Source of the DNA: Acidobacteriota bacterium
Lineage (GTDB): Bacteria > Acidobacteriota > Holophagae > Thermotomaculales > Thermotomaculaceae
Reading direction: 5' to 3'
Assembly (NCBI GenBank): GCA_027067895.1
Contig: JAMOUY010000033.1
Coordinates: 1-15,357, forward strand
DNA: 15,357 nt
The notes under the pieces are model-generated. The model did not search any database. It saw only the letters and a list, made by a program, of their open reading frames with translations, and had not been told where the DNA came from. Below are positions 1-10,400 of the stretch, piece after piece. The first letter of the stretch is position 1; each line of letters opens with the position of its first letter. Both the position numbers and the translations under genes were made by a program.

Positions 1-124
1 TTCCCAAATGGTTTGCAAGCACGTTGGTGATTGCCGCTGTCAACGTGGTCTTGCCGTGGTCAACGTGGCCAATCGTTCCTATGTTTACGTGCGGTTTCGT
101 TCTTTCAAATTTTTCCTTTGCCAT
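1..124 (-). CDS. tuf: Elongation factor Tu, N-terminal fragment (gene runs off the left edge)
   Basis: Only the first 41 codons lie in the window. The reading starts [20 protein letters not shown] and continues into [12 protein letters not shown], which is the EF-Tu N-terminus. Residues 19-26 (GHVDHGKT) are the G1/P-loop that binds the GTP phosphates. EF-Tu delivers aminoacyl-tRNA to the ribosomal A site in the cytoplasm. The ATG at 122-124 is preceded by a perfect AGGAGG (130-135) with a 5-nt gap. It begins 17 nt after the fusA stop with no terminator between, so it is the last visible gene of the str operon (rpsL-rpsG-fusA-tuf). A second tuf end lies at the right edge, so the genome probably has two tuf copies. 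Identity is certain; the rest of the gene cannot be seen. Confidence 0.97.
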   Translation of the reverse strand, partial: MAKEKFERTKPHVNIGTIGHVDHGKTTLTAAITNVLANHLG

Positions 125-141
125 AAAAACCTCCTAATTTT

Positions 142-2211
142 TTATGCTTCGCCTATAATTTTTTCAGCAATTGATTTCGGAACCTCTTCATATTTTGCAA
201 ACTGCATTACATAAGAGGCCCTTCCCTGACTCAAAGACCTTAACACCGTCGCATATCCGAACATTTCGGCGAGAGGCACATAGGCTTTTATAATCTGCAA
301 GCCACCCTTTGAATCAAGACTTGCAACCTTACCCCTTCTCGAATTAAGGTCTCCCATAACATCTCCAAGATACTGTTCGGGAGTTGTAACTTCAACCTCC
401 ATAATAGGTTCGAGAAGATAAGGGTCGGCTTTTCTCGCAGCGTTTTTAAAAGCAAGCGAGGCACAGATCTTAAAAGCCATTTCAGAGGAGTCAACCTCAT
501 GGTATGAACCGTCATACAAAGTAACCTTTACGTTTGTCACTTCATATCCGGCCAACACACCGGTCTCCATTGCCTCTAAAATACCCTTCTCAATAGGCTT
601 GATGTATTCCTTGGGAATTACACCGCCTGTTATTTCATCAACAAACTTAAAGTGGTCTTCGGGATAAGGCTCAACCTTGATTTTAACGTGGCCGTACTGT
701 CCCTTACCACCGGTTTGCTTGATATACTTTTCTTCGTGGTTAACCGCTTTTTTAATTGATTCTCTGTATGCAACCTGAGGCTGTCCAACGCTTGCCTCAA
801 CCTTAAATTCCCTCATAAGCCTGTCAACAATAATTTCAAGGTGCAATTCGCCCATTCCCGAAATAATTGTCTGACCTGTTTCTTTGTCAACATGAACCTT
901 AAATGTAGGGTCTTCCATAGCGAGTTTCTGCAAAGCAGCACCCAATTTTTCCTGGTCTGCTTTTGTTTTAGGCTCAATTGCAACCGAAATAACAGGTTCG
1001 GGAAATTCCATTGATTCAAGAATTATCGGATGTTTTTCATCGCAAATGGTATCGCCTGTGGTAACTCCCTTCAATCCGACAACGGCGGCAATATCTCCCG
1101 CCCAAACTTCCTTTATCTCTTCTCTCTTATTGGCGTGCATTTTAAGAAGCCTTCCGACTCTTTCCTTTTTTCCGGAATTTGCATTATAAACATAACTTCC
1201 GCTTTCAAGATGTCCGGAATAAACCCTTATAAAAACCAACTGGCCGACAAAAGGGTCAGTCATAATTTTAAAAGCAAGCGCGCAGAAAGGCGCATCGTCG
1301 CTTGTTTCCCTTGTTACTTCCTCTCCCGTTTCAGGGTCAATTCCCTTAACGGGGGGAATATCAAGAGGACTTGGCATATAATCTACAATTGCGTCAAGAA
1401 GAGGCTGAACGCCTTTGTTTTTAAAAGCAGTTCCGCAAAGAACAGGGGTAAAGTAAAGGTTAATCGTTCCTTTTCTTATTCCCTCTTTAATTTCCTCTTT
1501 GGTAAGTTCTTCCCCTTCAAGATACTTTTCCATGTATTCGTCGCATGTTTCAGCAGCAGCCTCAATAAGGTGAGCCCTGTACTCTTCAGCCATTTCCCTC
1601 ATATCTTCGGGAATGTCAAGCACCTCATACTCTGCGCCCAATGTTTCATCTTTATATTTATATGCTTTCATTTCAACAAGGTCTATAACTCCCTCAAAAG
1701 TATCTTCTTTGCCGAGAGGAAGTTGCAATGCAACAGGCCTTGCATTTAATTTTTCTTCCATTTGAGCCATACATCCAAAGAAGTCGGCACCCTGCCTATC
1801 CATTTTATTTACAAAAGCAATTCTCGGAACTCTGTATTTGTCCGCCTGTCTCCAAACGGTTTCGGACTGAGGCTGAACACCGCCGACAGCGCAGAAAACG
1901 GCAACCGCTCCGTCAAGAACCCTCAAACTTCTCTCAACTTCTGCGGTAAAGTCAACGTGTCCCGGAGTATCAATGATGTTTATTCTGTACCCTTTCCAAA
2001 AACAGGTTGTTGCGGCAGAGGTAATTGTAATTCCCCTCTCCTGCTCCTGCACCATCCAGTCCATCTGTGCGGTACCTTCGTGCACCTCTCCTATTTTATG
2101 GCTAACGCCGGTGTAGTATAAAATGCGTTCGGTCGTAGTTGTTTTACCGGCATCAATATGCGCCATAATACCTATATTTCTAATCTTTTCAAGTGGTACT
2201 AACCTTGCCAC
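142..2211 (-). CDS. fusA: Elongation factor G, translocation GTPase
   Basis: EF-G is the GTPase that moves tRNAs and mRNA through the ribosome after peptide bond formation and, with ribosome recycling factor, helps split ribosomes. The protein is 689 residues, normal for the family. G1 is AHIDAGKT (17-24), the switch I region has RGITI (59-63), G3 is DTPGH (81-85) and G4 is NKMD (135-138). Domains II to V follow, with the conserved GMGELHLEI stretch of domain III and the [14 protein letters not shown] region of domain IV (here [10 protein letters not shown]). The start codon is GTG at 2209-2211, supported by AAGGAGAG about 7 nt upstream; the next residues ([17 protein letters not shown]) match EF-G N-termini. 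It follows rpsG after 64 nt and precedes tuf by 17 nt. Nothing looks truncated. Confidence is high for function and start. Confidence 0.98.
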   Translation of the reverse strand: MARLVPLEKIRNIGIMAHIDAGKTTTTERILYYTGVSHKIGEVHEGTAQMDWMVQEQERGITITSAATTCFWKGYRINIIDTPGHVDFTAEVERSLRVLDGAVAVFCAVGGVQPQSETVWRQADKYRVPRIAFVNKMDRQGADFFGCMAQMEEKLNARPVALQLPLGKEDTFEGVIDLVEMKAYKYKDETLGAEYEVLDIPEDMREMAEEYRAHLIEAAAETCDEYMEKYLEGEELTKEEIKEGIRKGTINLYFTPVLCGTAFKNKGVQPLLDAIVDYMPSPLDIPPVKGIDPETGEEVTRETSDDAPFCALAFKIMTDPFVGQLVFIRVYSGHLESGSYVYNANSGKKERVGRLLKMHANKREEIKEVWAGDIAAVVGLKGVTTGDTICDEKHPIILESMEFPEPVISVAIEPKTKADQEKLGAALQKLAMEDPTFKVHVDKETGQTIISGMGELHLEIIVDRLMREFKVEASVGQPQVAYRESIKKAVNHEEKYIKQTGGKGQYGHVKIKVEPYPEDHFKFVDEITGGVIPKEYIKPIEKGILEAMETGVLAGYEVTNVKVTLYDGSYHEVDSSEMAFKICASLAFKNAARKADPYLLEPIMEVEVTTPEQYLGDVMGDLNSRRGKVASLDSKGGLQIIKAYVPLAEMFGYATVLRSLSQGRASYVMQFAKYEEVPKSIAEKIIGEA

Positions 2212-2231
2212 AATTCTCTCCTTTTAGATTA

Positions 2232-2261
2232 ACTAAATGTTAAAATTTTTCAGATTGTCAA
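2232..2261 (-). promoter_or_regulatory. Possible secondary promoter before fusA
   Basis: The 64-nt rpsG-fusA spacer has a perfect -35 hexamer TTGACA (2256-2261) followed 18 nt later by TTTAGT (2232-2237), only a 4/6 match to TATAAT. Transcription would begin just ahead of the fusA ribosome binding site, leaving a very short leader. An AT-rich spacer gives such matches by chance, so this is a weak candidate for an internal promoter inside the str operon. Confidence 0.25.
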
Positions 2262-2275
2262 AGATATCGCTTCTA

Positions 2276-2752
<477 letters not shown>

Positions 2753-2759
2753 TCACTCC

Positions 2760-3140
2760 TCACTTAGCTGCTTTCGGTCTTTTCACACCGTATTTAGATC
2801 TTGATGTTAACCTTCCTTCAACGCCCTGTGCATCAAGCGTACCACGGATAATGTGGTAACGAACACCGGGCAAATCCTTTACCCTTCCGCCTCTAATCAA
2901 AACAACCGAGTGCTCCTGCAAGTTATGCCCTATTCCGGGTATATAAGCTGTTACCTCAAACCCGTTTGTAAGCCTAACCCTCGCAACTTTTCTGATTGCT
3001 GAGTTAGGTTTTTTAGGGGTTGTTGTATATACCCTTGTGCAAACGCCTCTTCTCTGAGGGCATCTTGTCAATGCAGGAGACTTTGTTTTTGTTTTAATTT
3101 TTTGTCTTCCTTTTCTGACTAACTGGTTAATTGTCGGCAA
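2760..3140 (-). CDS. rpsL: 30S ribosomal protein S12
   Basis: S12 sits at the decoding centre of the 30S subunit and affects reading accuracy and streptomycin response. The 126-residue protein has the family landmarks TPKKPNSA (41-48) and [13 protein letters not shown] (84-96). Lys43 and Lys88, the residues most often changed in streptomycin-resistant strains, are wild type. Asp89, which RimO modifies in some bacteria, is present. The start codon is TTG (3138-3140): no in-frame ATG or GTG lies nearby, AAAGGAG is 7 nt upstream, and [10 protein letters not shown] directly follows as in other S12 proteins. It is the first gene after a promoter in the rpoC-rpsL spacer, so it opens the str operon. 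A TTG start on such a highly expressed gene is unusual but well supported here. Confidence 0.98.
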   Translation of the reverse strand: MPTINQLVRKGRQKIKTKTKSPALTRCPQRRGVCTRVYTTTPKKPNSAIRKVARVRLTNGFEVTAYIPGIGHNLQEHSVVLIRGGRVKDLPGVRYHIIRGTLDAQGVEGRLTSRSKYGVKRPKAAK

Positions 3141-3201
3141 TTCAACACTCCTTTATTTTTATTTTTTCAGTTAATAAACAAACCTCCACAAAGCAAATTG
3201 C

Positions 3202-3231
3202 ATTCTAACAAAACCAAACCGCACAAGTCAA
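3202..3231 (-). promoter_or_regulatory. Sigma70-type promoter for the str operon (rpsL-rpsG-fusA-tuf)
   Basis: In the 121-nt rpoC-rpsL spacer, TTGACT (3226-3231) and TAGAAT (3202-3207) are 18 nt apart, each a 5/6 match to the -35 and -10 consensus. Transcription would start near 3195 and give a leader of about 55 nt before the rpsL TTG. The region is AT-rich, so chance matches are possible, but position and orientation suit an independent str operon promoter downstream of rpoC. Confidence 0.6.
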
Positions 3232-3239
3232 CATTTTTT

Positions 3240-3264
3240 TAGTCAATTTTTTTTAACTTGACTA
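3240..3264 (-). repeat. Inverted repeat overlapping the rpoC stop codon
   Basis: The minus strand reads TAGTCAA (including the rpoC stop TAG), an 11-nt A-rich loop, then TTGACTA, a perfect 7-bp inverted repeat at 3258-3264 and 3240-3246. It is followed by a run of A, not T, so it is not a standard intrinsic terminator for rpoC. A third TTGACT just downstream is the proposed -35 element of the str promoter. The hairpin might mark the 3' end of the rpoBC message or be chance in AT-rich DNA. Confidence 0.35.
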
Positions 3265-6200
3265 TTCTATTCCAAGACTTTTTTTAGCCTGCTCATGTGT
3301 TTTTTCTTCCGTTTCAATCTCCTTAATCGTTTCATCCTCTTCAATTTCAAAGTCATGATAACCGTAAAAACCAGTGCCTGCCGGAATTAATTTTCCTAAA
3401 ATAACGTTTTCTTTCAAGCCGTGAAGGTAATCAATTCTTCCTTCAACACTTGCATCGGTTAAAACTTTTGTTGTTTCTTGGAATGATGCTGCGGAAATAA
3501 AACTATCCGTGTTTAAAGCCGCTTTTGTAATACCGAGCAACAACTGTCTTCCTTTGGCAGGCTTTTTGCCTTCCGCAAGAAGTTTGTCGTTTACGTCTTG
3601 GAATTTAAATTTGTCAACTTTGTCCCCAACAACAAATTCGGAATCGCCCGGGTCTTCAACCTCAATCCACCTCATCATCTGCCTGATAATGATTTCAATA
3701 TGTTTATCGTTGATTGAAACACCCTGATTTCTGTAAACTTCCTGAATCTCGTTGATAAGGAATTTCTGCAATTCCTTTGCACCCAAAACGTGAAGTATGT
3801 CATGGGGATTGATTGGACCGTCAATCAACGGTTCGCCGGCCATAATCTCGTCGCCGTCGTTAAAGTGAATGTATTTTCCTTTCGGGATATTGTATTCCCT
3901 CTTGTCCCCGGTGGGAGATTCAACGTAAATTTTTCTGTATCCCCTGACAATCTTACCGTATCTTACCACACCGTCAATTTCGGAAATAATTGCGTAATCC
4001 CTCGGTTTTCTTCCTTCAAACAAGTCAACAACTCTGGGAAGACCGCCTGTGATATCCATGGTTTTTGTGGTATCCCTCGCAATTTTCGCAAGAGTTGTGC
4101 CGGCAGAAATATACTGCCCTTCGTCAACCACAATTATTGAGCCTGTGGGTAGCGGATATTTTGCTATTACTTCCCTGTCCTCGTTTCTCAACACAATCAT
4201 AGGCTGAATTTTTTCATCCGGACATTCAATAATTTTCATCCTTGTAAAACCGGTTGTTTCGTCAACGTCCTCAACCATTGTAAGCCCTTCTTTTACGTCT
4301 TTGAAATCAACGTATCCGGACTTATCCGCAACGATAACGAATGAGAAGGGGTCCCATTCCGCAATCAACTGGCCTTCCTCAACTTTTTGCCCGTCTTTAA
4401 CAAAAACCTTTGCGCCTGTAACAAGGTTGTATTTTTCCCTTTCGTTTCCGTCTTCGTCAACAATTGCAATATAACCTTTTCTTGAAAGAACAACCAATGT
4501 GCCGTCTTCCGCCTCAACATAACTGATATTTACAAACTTGATTGTACCTTTTCTTCCCGCTTCGTGTTTTGAATGCTCTGCAACTCTGGATGCGGTTCCT
4601 CCGACGTGGAAGGTTCTCATTGTCAACTGGGTACCGGGCTCGCCAATGGACTGTGCCGCAATAACGCCAACCGCTTCACCCATCTCAACTATTTTGCCAG
4701 TTGCAAGGTTTCTGCCGTAACATTTTCTGCATACACCCTCTTTTGATTCACATGTCAAAACCGACCTGATTTTAACTTTCTCAATTCCGGCATTTTCAAT
4801 TGCCTCTGCAAGAGGTTCTGTTACTTCTTCTCCTGCCGGAACAATCAACTCGTTTGTATACGGGTCAATAATATCTTCAAGCGCCACTCTTCCTACAATT
4901 CTCTCTCTTAACGGAACTTTTACTTCGCCTTGGTCAATAAGAGCGGTTATCCAAATTCCGTCAAGGGTTCCACAGTCTTCTTCCCTGACAATAACGTCCT
5001 GAGCAACGTCAATCAGCCTTCTCGTCAAATAACCGGAATCCGCGGTTTTCAAAGCTGTATCCGCAAGACCTTTTCTGGCACCGTGGGTTGACACAAAGTA
5101 CTGCAACACGGAAAGCCCTTCTTTAAAGTTTGCGGTAATGGGGGTTTCAATAATCTCGCCAGAAGGCTTCGCCATCAATCCCCTCATTCCGGCCAACTGT
5201 CTAATCTGCTGTTTGGAGCCCCTTGCACCGGAGTCCGCCATAATATAAATCGGGTTGAGGAACTCTCCCTCTTCGTTGGCTTTTTCAAGTTCTTTCATCA
5301 TCTCTTCCGCAACTTTATCAGTAATATCACCCCAGAATTTGATTATTTTGTTGTATCTTTCGGAAGCCTCAATCTGTCCCTGCTGATACATTTCCTCAAT
5401 TTTTGCAATCTCTTTGGGCGCTTCTTCTAAAATCTTTTTCTTTGCTTCCGGTACAATAATATCGTCCATTCCGAAGGATATTCCGCCTTTTGTCGCATAG
5501 TAAAACCCTGTTTTCTTTATTTCGTCAAGCAATTCAACTGTTTTTTCTTTTTCAAGGGTTTTGTATGCAAGAGAAACAAGGCTTCCCAAACCTTTTTTCT
5601 TTAACAATCCGTTAACAAAAGGCATATAACCTTTTAAAGCACTGTTAAAGATAATTCTTCCCGGAGTGGTTTCAATGAGTTTGTCTTTTACCTCTTCTAC
5701 TTCCATTTCAACAAGATTTTGGGAATCCCTCGCCTTTGAAGTATCAATAAGTTTTCCGGAATATTTAACCTTTATTTTTGCATGAATATCAACATAACCC
5801 GCTTCATAAGCGGCAAGTGCTTCATCAAAATCAGCAAAAACCCTACCTTCACCCTTTCTGTTTTTCCTTGTAACGGTAAGATAATAAGTTCCCAAAACAA
5901 TATCCTGAGTCGGAGTAACAATCGGCCTTCCCGATGCGGGGGAAAGCAGGTTGTTTGAAGAAAGCATAAGTACTATTGATTCAAGTTGCGCTTTGGGAGA
6001 CAAAGGTACGTGGACCGCCATTTGGTCTCCGTCAAAATCGGCGTTAAATGCGGTACATACCAAAGGATGCAGTTTAATTGCTTTGCCTTCAATCAAAACG
6101 GGATAGAATGCCTGAATAGAAAGCCTGTGAAGTGTAGGCGCCCTGTTTAAAAGAACAGGGTGTCCGGTAATAACATCTTCTAAAACATCCCAAACTTCCG

Positions 6201-7428
6201 GCTTTTCAAGTTCAACCATTTCTTTAGCTTCTTTAATGGTTTTGGCAAACCCTCTTTTTTCCAACTCATGGAAAATAAAAGGCTTAAAGAGTTCAAGAGC
6301 CATTTTCTTAGGCAAACCGCATTGGTTCAATTTCAAGTCGGGACCGATAACAATAACCGTTCTTCCGGAATAGTCAACCCTCTTACCCAAAAGGTTTTGT
6401 CTGAATCTTCCTTTTTTACCTTTCAAATTATCCGCAAGCGATTTCAAAGGCCTGTCGCTTGAACCTTTTACAACCTTACCCATTCTTCCGTTATCAAAAA
6501 GAGCATCAACCGCTTCTTGAAGCATCCTCTTTTCATTTCTCATAATTACATCAGGTGCTCTCAATTCCATCAGTTTTCTAAGTCTTGTATTCCTGTTTAT
6601 TACCCTTCTGTAAAGGTCGTTTAAATCCGATGTGGCAAATCTTCCGCCGTCAAGAGGAACAAGAGGCCTATACTCGGGAGGAATTACCGGAATAACTTCC
6701 AACACCATGTATTCAGGCTTGTTACCGGATTTCCTGAAAGCATCAACTATTTTAAGCCTTTTGGCTATTTTGATTTTTTTCTGCTCGGAAGTTTCGTTAA
6801 GCATGTTGTATCTTAACTCAACCGCAAGTTCATCAATATTTAAGTGTTCAAGCAATTTCTTTATAGCCTCGGCTCCCATACCCGCTTCAAAACTTCCGGC
6901 GCCGTACTCTTCAACAGCCTTTCTGTATTCTTCTTCGCTTAAAAGTTGTTTGTATTCAAGTTTTGTGCTTCCCGGGTCAAGAACGACATAACTTTCAAAA
7001 TACAAAATCTTTTCAACATTCCTTAAAGTAATGTCAAGCAAGGTTCCTATTTTTGAGGGAAGGGCTTTTAAAAACCAAATATGAGATACAGGCGCCACAA
7101 GTTCAATTCTTCCCATTCTCTCTCTTCTGACTTTTGAAAGGGTAACCTCAACACCGCATTTATCACAAACAATGCCCTTGTATCTCGGCTTTTTGTATTT
7201 ACCGCAAAGACATTCGTAATCGTTAATCGGACCGAATATCTTTGCACAGAACAACCCGTCTTTTTCAGGTTTGAAGGTTCTGTAATTGATAGTTTCCGGT
7301 TTTGTAACTTCCCCGTGAGACCATTCTCTTATGTCCTCCGGAGACGCAATGCTAATTTTAATATTTCTAATGTGGTTAATTGAAAAGTCACCACCAAGAT
7401 TGCTTCCCGGTTTATGTTGCTTTTCCAC
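3262..7428 (-). CDS. rpoC: DNA-directed RNA polymerase subunit beta'
   Basis: This is the 1388-residue beta' subunit, which forms the catalytic centre of RNA polymerase with beta. The N-terminal zinc site has C73, C75, C88 and C91. The Mg2+-binding loop is NADFDGD (462-468), with D464, D466 and D468 as the catalytic aspartates. The bridge helix region lies around 734-805 and the second zinc site is C819, C893, C900 and C903. The trigger loop begins near 917 and is interrupted at about 945-1123 by a large insertion resembling E. coli SI3, after which [14 protein letters not shown] resumes the core. The start is GTG (7426-7428) with GGGAGGA (7434-7440) ahead of it, 12 nt after the rpoB stop, so it is cotranscribed with rpoB. 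No catalytic residue is missing. SI3 argues for a Gram-negative-type lineage rather than Firmicutes or Actinobacteria. Confidence 0.99.
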   Translation of the reverse strand: MEKQHKPGSNLGGDFSINHIRNIKISIASPEDIREWSHGEVTKPETINYRTFKPEKDGLFCAKIFGPINDYECLCGKYKKPRYKGIVCDKCGVEVTLSKVRRERMGRIELVAPVSHIWFLKALPSKIGTLLDITLRNVEKILYFESYVVLDPGSTKLEYKQLLSEEEYRKAVEEYGAGSFEAGMGAEAIKKLLEHLNIDELAVELRYNMLNETSEQKKIKIAKRLKIVDAFRKSGNKPEYMVLEVIPVIPPEYRPLVPLDGGRFATSDLNDLYRRVINRNTRLRKLMELRAPDVIMRNEKRMLQEAVDALFDNGRMGKVVKGSSDRPLKSLADNLKGKKGRFRQNLLGKRVDYSGRTVIVIGPDLKLNQCGLPKKMALELFKPFIFHELEKRGFAKTIKEAKEMVELEKPEVWDVLEDVITGHPVLLNRAPTLHRLSIQAFYPVLIEGKAIKLHPLVCTAFNADFDGDQMAVHVPLSPKAQLESIVLMLSSNNLLSPASGRPIVTPTQDIVLGTYYLTVTRKNRKGEGRVFADFDEALAAYEAGYVDIHAKIKVKYSGKLIDTSKARDSQNLVEMEVEEVKDKLIETTPGRIIFNSALKGYMPFVNGLLKKKGLGSLVSLAYKTLEKEKTVELLDEIKKTGFYYATKGGISFGMDDIIVPEAKKKILEEAPKEIAKIEEMYQQGQIEASERYNKIIKFWGDITDKVAEEMMKELEKANEEGEFLNPIYIMADSGARGSKQQIRQLAGMRGLMAKPSGEIIETPITANFKEGLSVLQYFVSTHGARKGLADTALKTADSGYLTRRLIDVAQDVIVREEDCGTLDGIWITALIDQGEVKVPLRERIVGRVALEDIIDPYTNELIVPAGEEVTEPLAEAIENAGIEKVKIRSVLTCESKEGVCRKCYGRNLATGKIVEMGEAVGVIAAQSIGEPGTQLTMRTFHVGGTASRVAEHSKHEAGRKGTIKFVNISYVEAEDGTLVVLSRKGYIAIVDEDGNEREKYNLVTGAKVFVKDGQKVEEGQLIAEWDPFSFVIVADKSGYVDFKDVKEGLTMVEDVDETTGFTRMKIIECPDEKIQPMIVLRNEDREVIAKYPLPTGSIIVVDEGQYISAGTTLAKIARDTTKTMDITGGLPRVVDLFEGRKPRDYAIISEIDGVVRYGKIVRGYRKIYVESPTGDKREYNIPKGKYIHFNDGDEIMAGEPLIDGPINPHDILHVLGAKELQKFLINEIQEVYRNQGVSINDKHIEIIIRQMMRWIEVEDPGDSEFVVGDKVDKFKFQDVNDKLLAEGKKPAKGRQLLLGITKAALNTDSFISAASFQETTKVLTDASVEGRIDYLHGLKENVILGKLIPAGTGFYGYHDFEIEEDETIKEIETEEKTHEQAKKSLGIE

Positions 7429-7440
7429 AGTTTCCTCCCA

Positions 7441-10400
7441 TCAGTTTTGGTTAATATCACCGGTTAAAGGGTCATTATCTTCGGTACCTTCTTCCTCTGT
7501 TTCTTCATTATTTTCATTGTCCACATTAAACTGCAAATTGAGACAGAGGCTCATAATTTCCTTCATCAAAACATTGAAGGATTCAGGGATACCCGGCTCG
7601 GGAATTTCATGTCCTTTGACAATTGCTTCGTAAATCTTGTTTCTTCCCTGAACATCGTCAGATTTGTAAGTTAACATTTCCTGCAAGGTGTATGCCGCGC
7701 CGTATGCTTCAAGCGCCCAAACTTCCATCTCTCCAAACCTCTGGCCGCCGAATTGAGCTTTACCGCCGAGAGGCTGTTGGGTAATGAGCGAGTACGGGCC
7801 AATTGACCTTGCGTGAATCTTGTTGTCAACAAGGTGATGTAGTTTGAGAAGATACATATAGCCTACCGTTACGGGCTGGTCAAACCTTTCTCCGGTTTTC
7901 CCGTCGTAAAGGAATTGCTGGCCTGATTCAGGTAATCCCGCTTGTTTTAAGAAAGATTTTATATCATCGGAAGATGCACCGTCAAAAACCGGTGTGGCAA
8001 AATGCAAACCAAGTGCCTGAGCGGCCCAACCCAAGTGAGTTTCAAGAATCTGTCCAACATTCATACGGGACGGAACACCAAGAGGGTTTAAAACAATGTC
8101 AACTGGTGTGCCGTCGGGAAGATAAGGCATATCTTCTTCCGGCAGAATTCTTGAAACAACACCTTTGTTTCCGTGTCTTCCCGCCATCTTGTCGCCTTCG
8201 GACAATTTTCTCTTCACTGCAATGTAAACCTTCACCATCTTTATTACACCTGCGGGAAGTTCATCGCCTTTTTTAAGTTTTTCCACTTCTTTTTTGAATA
8301 CATCTCTTTCAATAGCAATCTTTTCATCAAATTTTTCAACAATCTTCTTCAACTCTTCTTCAACTTTTTTGTTTCCAACTTTCAAGTTTGCTGAATTTTT
8401 TATACCGATTGATTCAATCAACTCTTCCGTTATCTTTGTTCCCTTTTTGGCAATCACATTGCCTTTGTTGTCAAGAAGGTCTTCCTTCAACTTCATTCCT
8501 TCAAGAATTCTCAAAATCTGGAATTTTGTCTGAATCCTGATAATTCTCTCTTTGTCTTCGTAATCTTTTTCAAGCGCTTCAATTCTCTCTTTTTCTATCT
8601 GCTTAGCCCTGTCATCCTTTTCAACGCCTTTTCTTGCAAAAATCTTAACGTCAACAACAGTACCTTCCATTCCGGGAGGAGTTCTTAAAGACGCGTCTTT
8701 AACTTCTTCCGCTTTTGCGCCGAAAATTGCTTTTAGAAGTTTTTCTTCCGGAGTCGGAGTGGATTCTCCTTTGGGGGTTACCTTACCGACAAGTATGTCT
8801 CCCGGTTTTACCTTTGCACCTATTCTGATAATTCCGCTATCGTCCAGGTCTCTCAAAAATTCTTCGTTAACGTTGGGAATATCCCTTGTAATTTCTTCAG
8901 GTCCCAATTTAGTGTCTCTCGCTTCAATTTCAAGTTCTTCAATATGAATTGACGTGTAAACGTCTTCTTTTACAATCTTTTCGCTCACCAAAATAGCGTC
9001 CTCAAAGTTGTATCCTCTCCAAGGCATAAAAGCAACGAGAACGTTTCTTCCAAGCGCCAACTCTCCCCTGTCCGTACCGGGACCGTCGGCAATAATCTGG
9101 CCTTTTTCAACATAGTCGCCTTTTTTAACAATAGGCCTTTGGTTAAAGCAGGTATCCTGATTTGACCTTTTGAATTTTACAAGAGGATAAATATCAACAC
9201 CGACAAGGTCTTCATTGGCTTCTCTGTTGTCAACCCTTACAACAATTCTCTGTCCGTCAACAGCCTCAACCCAACCGGACCTTTTGGCAACAACGGTCAA
9301 TCCGCTGTCTTTTGCAACAATATGCTCCATTCCGGTTCCTACAAAAGGCGCTTCCGTTCTCAAAAGGGGAACAGCCTGCCTCTGCATGTTTGAACCCATC
9401 AACGCCCTGTTTGCGTCGTCGTGTTCAAGGAACGGAATGAGAGATGCCGCAATTGACACAATCTGTTTCGGAGAAACGTCAATAAAGTCTATCTCATCTC
9501 TCGGGATAAGTTTTGATTCGCCGGCAACCCTTGCGTTAACCTGCTCAACGGTTATGTAATTGTTTTCGTCCCTCGGAGCGTTTGCCTGAGCGATTTTGTA
9601 TTTATCCTCTTCCCATGCGGAAAGATAAAATACATGAGGCTCGGCGTCCATAAGAGATTTCCCCGCCTTTTCCAGTTTTTTGTTTTCAGCCTCGTAATCT
9701 TCTTTCAAAACGATATCGCCTACTTTGTAATTTTTGGAATCCCCGGGGAAAATTATTTTAACATGGTCAAGCACTCTTCCGTTTTCAACTTTTTTATAAG
9801 GTGTTTCAATAAATCCGAATTCGTTTACCTTTGCATAGCATGCAAGAGAAACAATCAATCCGATATTCGGACCTTCCGGGGTTTCAATAGGACAAATTCT
9901 GCCATAATGAGAAGGGTGAACGTCCCTGACCTCAAATCCTGCCCTTTCTCTGCTCAAACCACCGGGTCCGAGAGAAGACAACCTTCTTTTATGGGTTATT
10001 TCGGAAAGAATATTTGTCTGGTCCATAAACTGGGACAACTGGGACTGTCCGAAAAATTCCCTAATGATTGCCATAACAGGCTTGGGGCTGATTAACTCGG
10101 CAGGGGTTACCTGCTCAAAATCATCCATTAAAGCCATTTTTTCTTTAATTGCTTTTTGTACCCTAACAAGCCCTACCCTAAATTGATTTTCAAGCAATTC
10201 GCCAACCGACCTGATTCTTCTGTTCGCAAGGTGGTCAATATCATCAACTTCTCCGATACCTTTCGGAATTTTAAAATAGTATTCAAGAGAAACCAAAATA
10301 TCTTCAACGGATAATTCTTTCTGGTCAAGGTCTGTTTTTACTCCGAGTTTTGTATTGAATTTTAATCTTCCAACCCTTGACAAATCATATCTATCCGCAT

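Noticed and set aside
1030..1749. A 239-codon open frame on the plus strand opposite fusA, the longest on that strand
   Set aside because: It lies entirely antisense to the intact fusA gene, has no recognisable domain and no good ribosome binding site; composition looks like a mirror of the EF-G codons.
3167..3188. Possible four-codon leader peptide (TTG TTT ATT AAC TGA) after a TGGAGG in the rpsL leader
   Set aside because: The Shine-Dalgarno is only 1 nt from the TTG, too close for initiation, and no attenuator follows; most likely chance.
3240..3264. Intrinsic terminator at the end of rpoC
   Set aside because: The 7-bp hairpin is AT-rich and followed by A residues, not a U-tract, on the transcribed strand; it would not end transcription in the standard way.
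9634..10095. A 153-codon plus-strand frame within rpoB
   Set aside because: Antisense to conserved RpoB core sequence; no start signal or family features.
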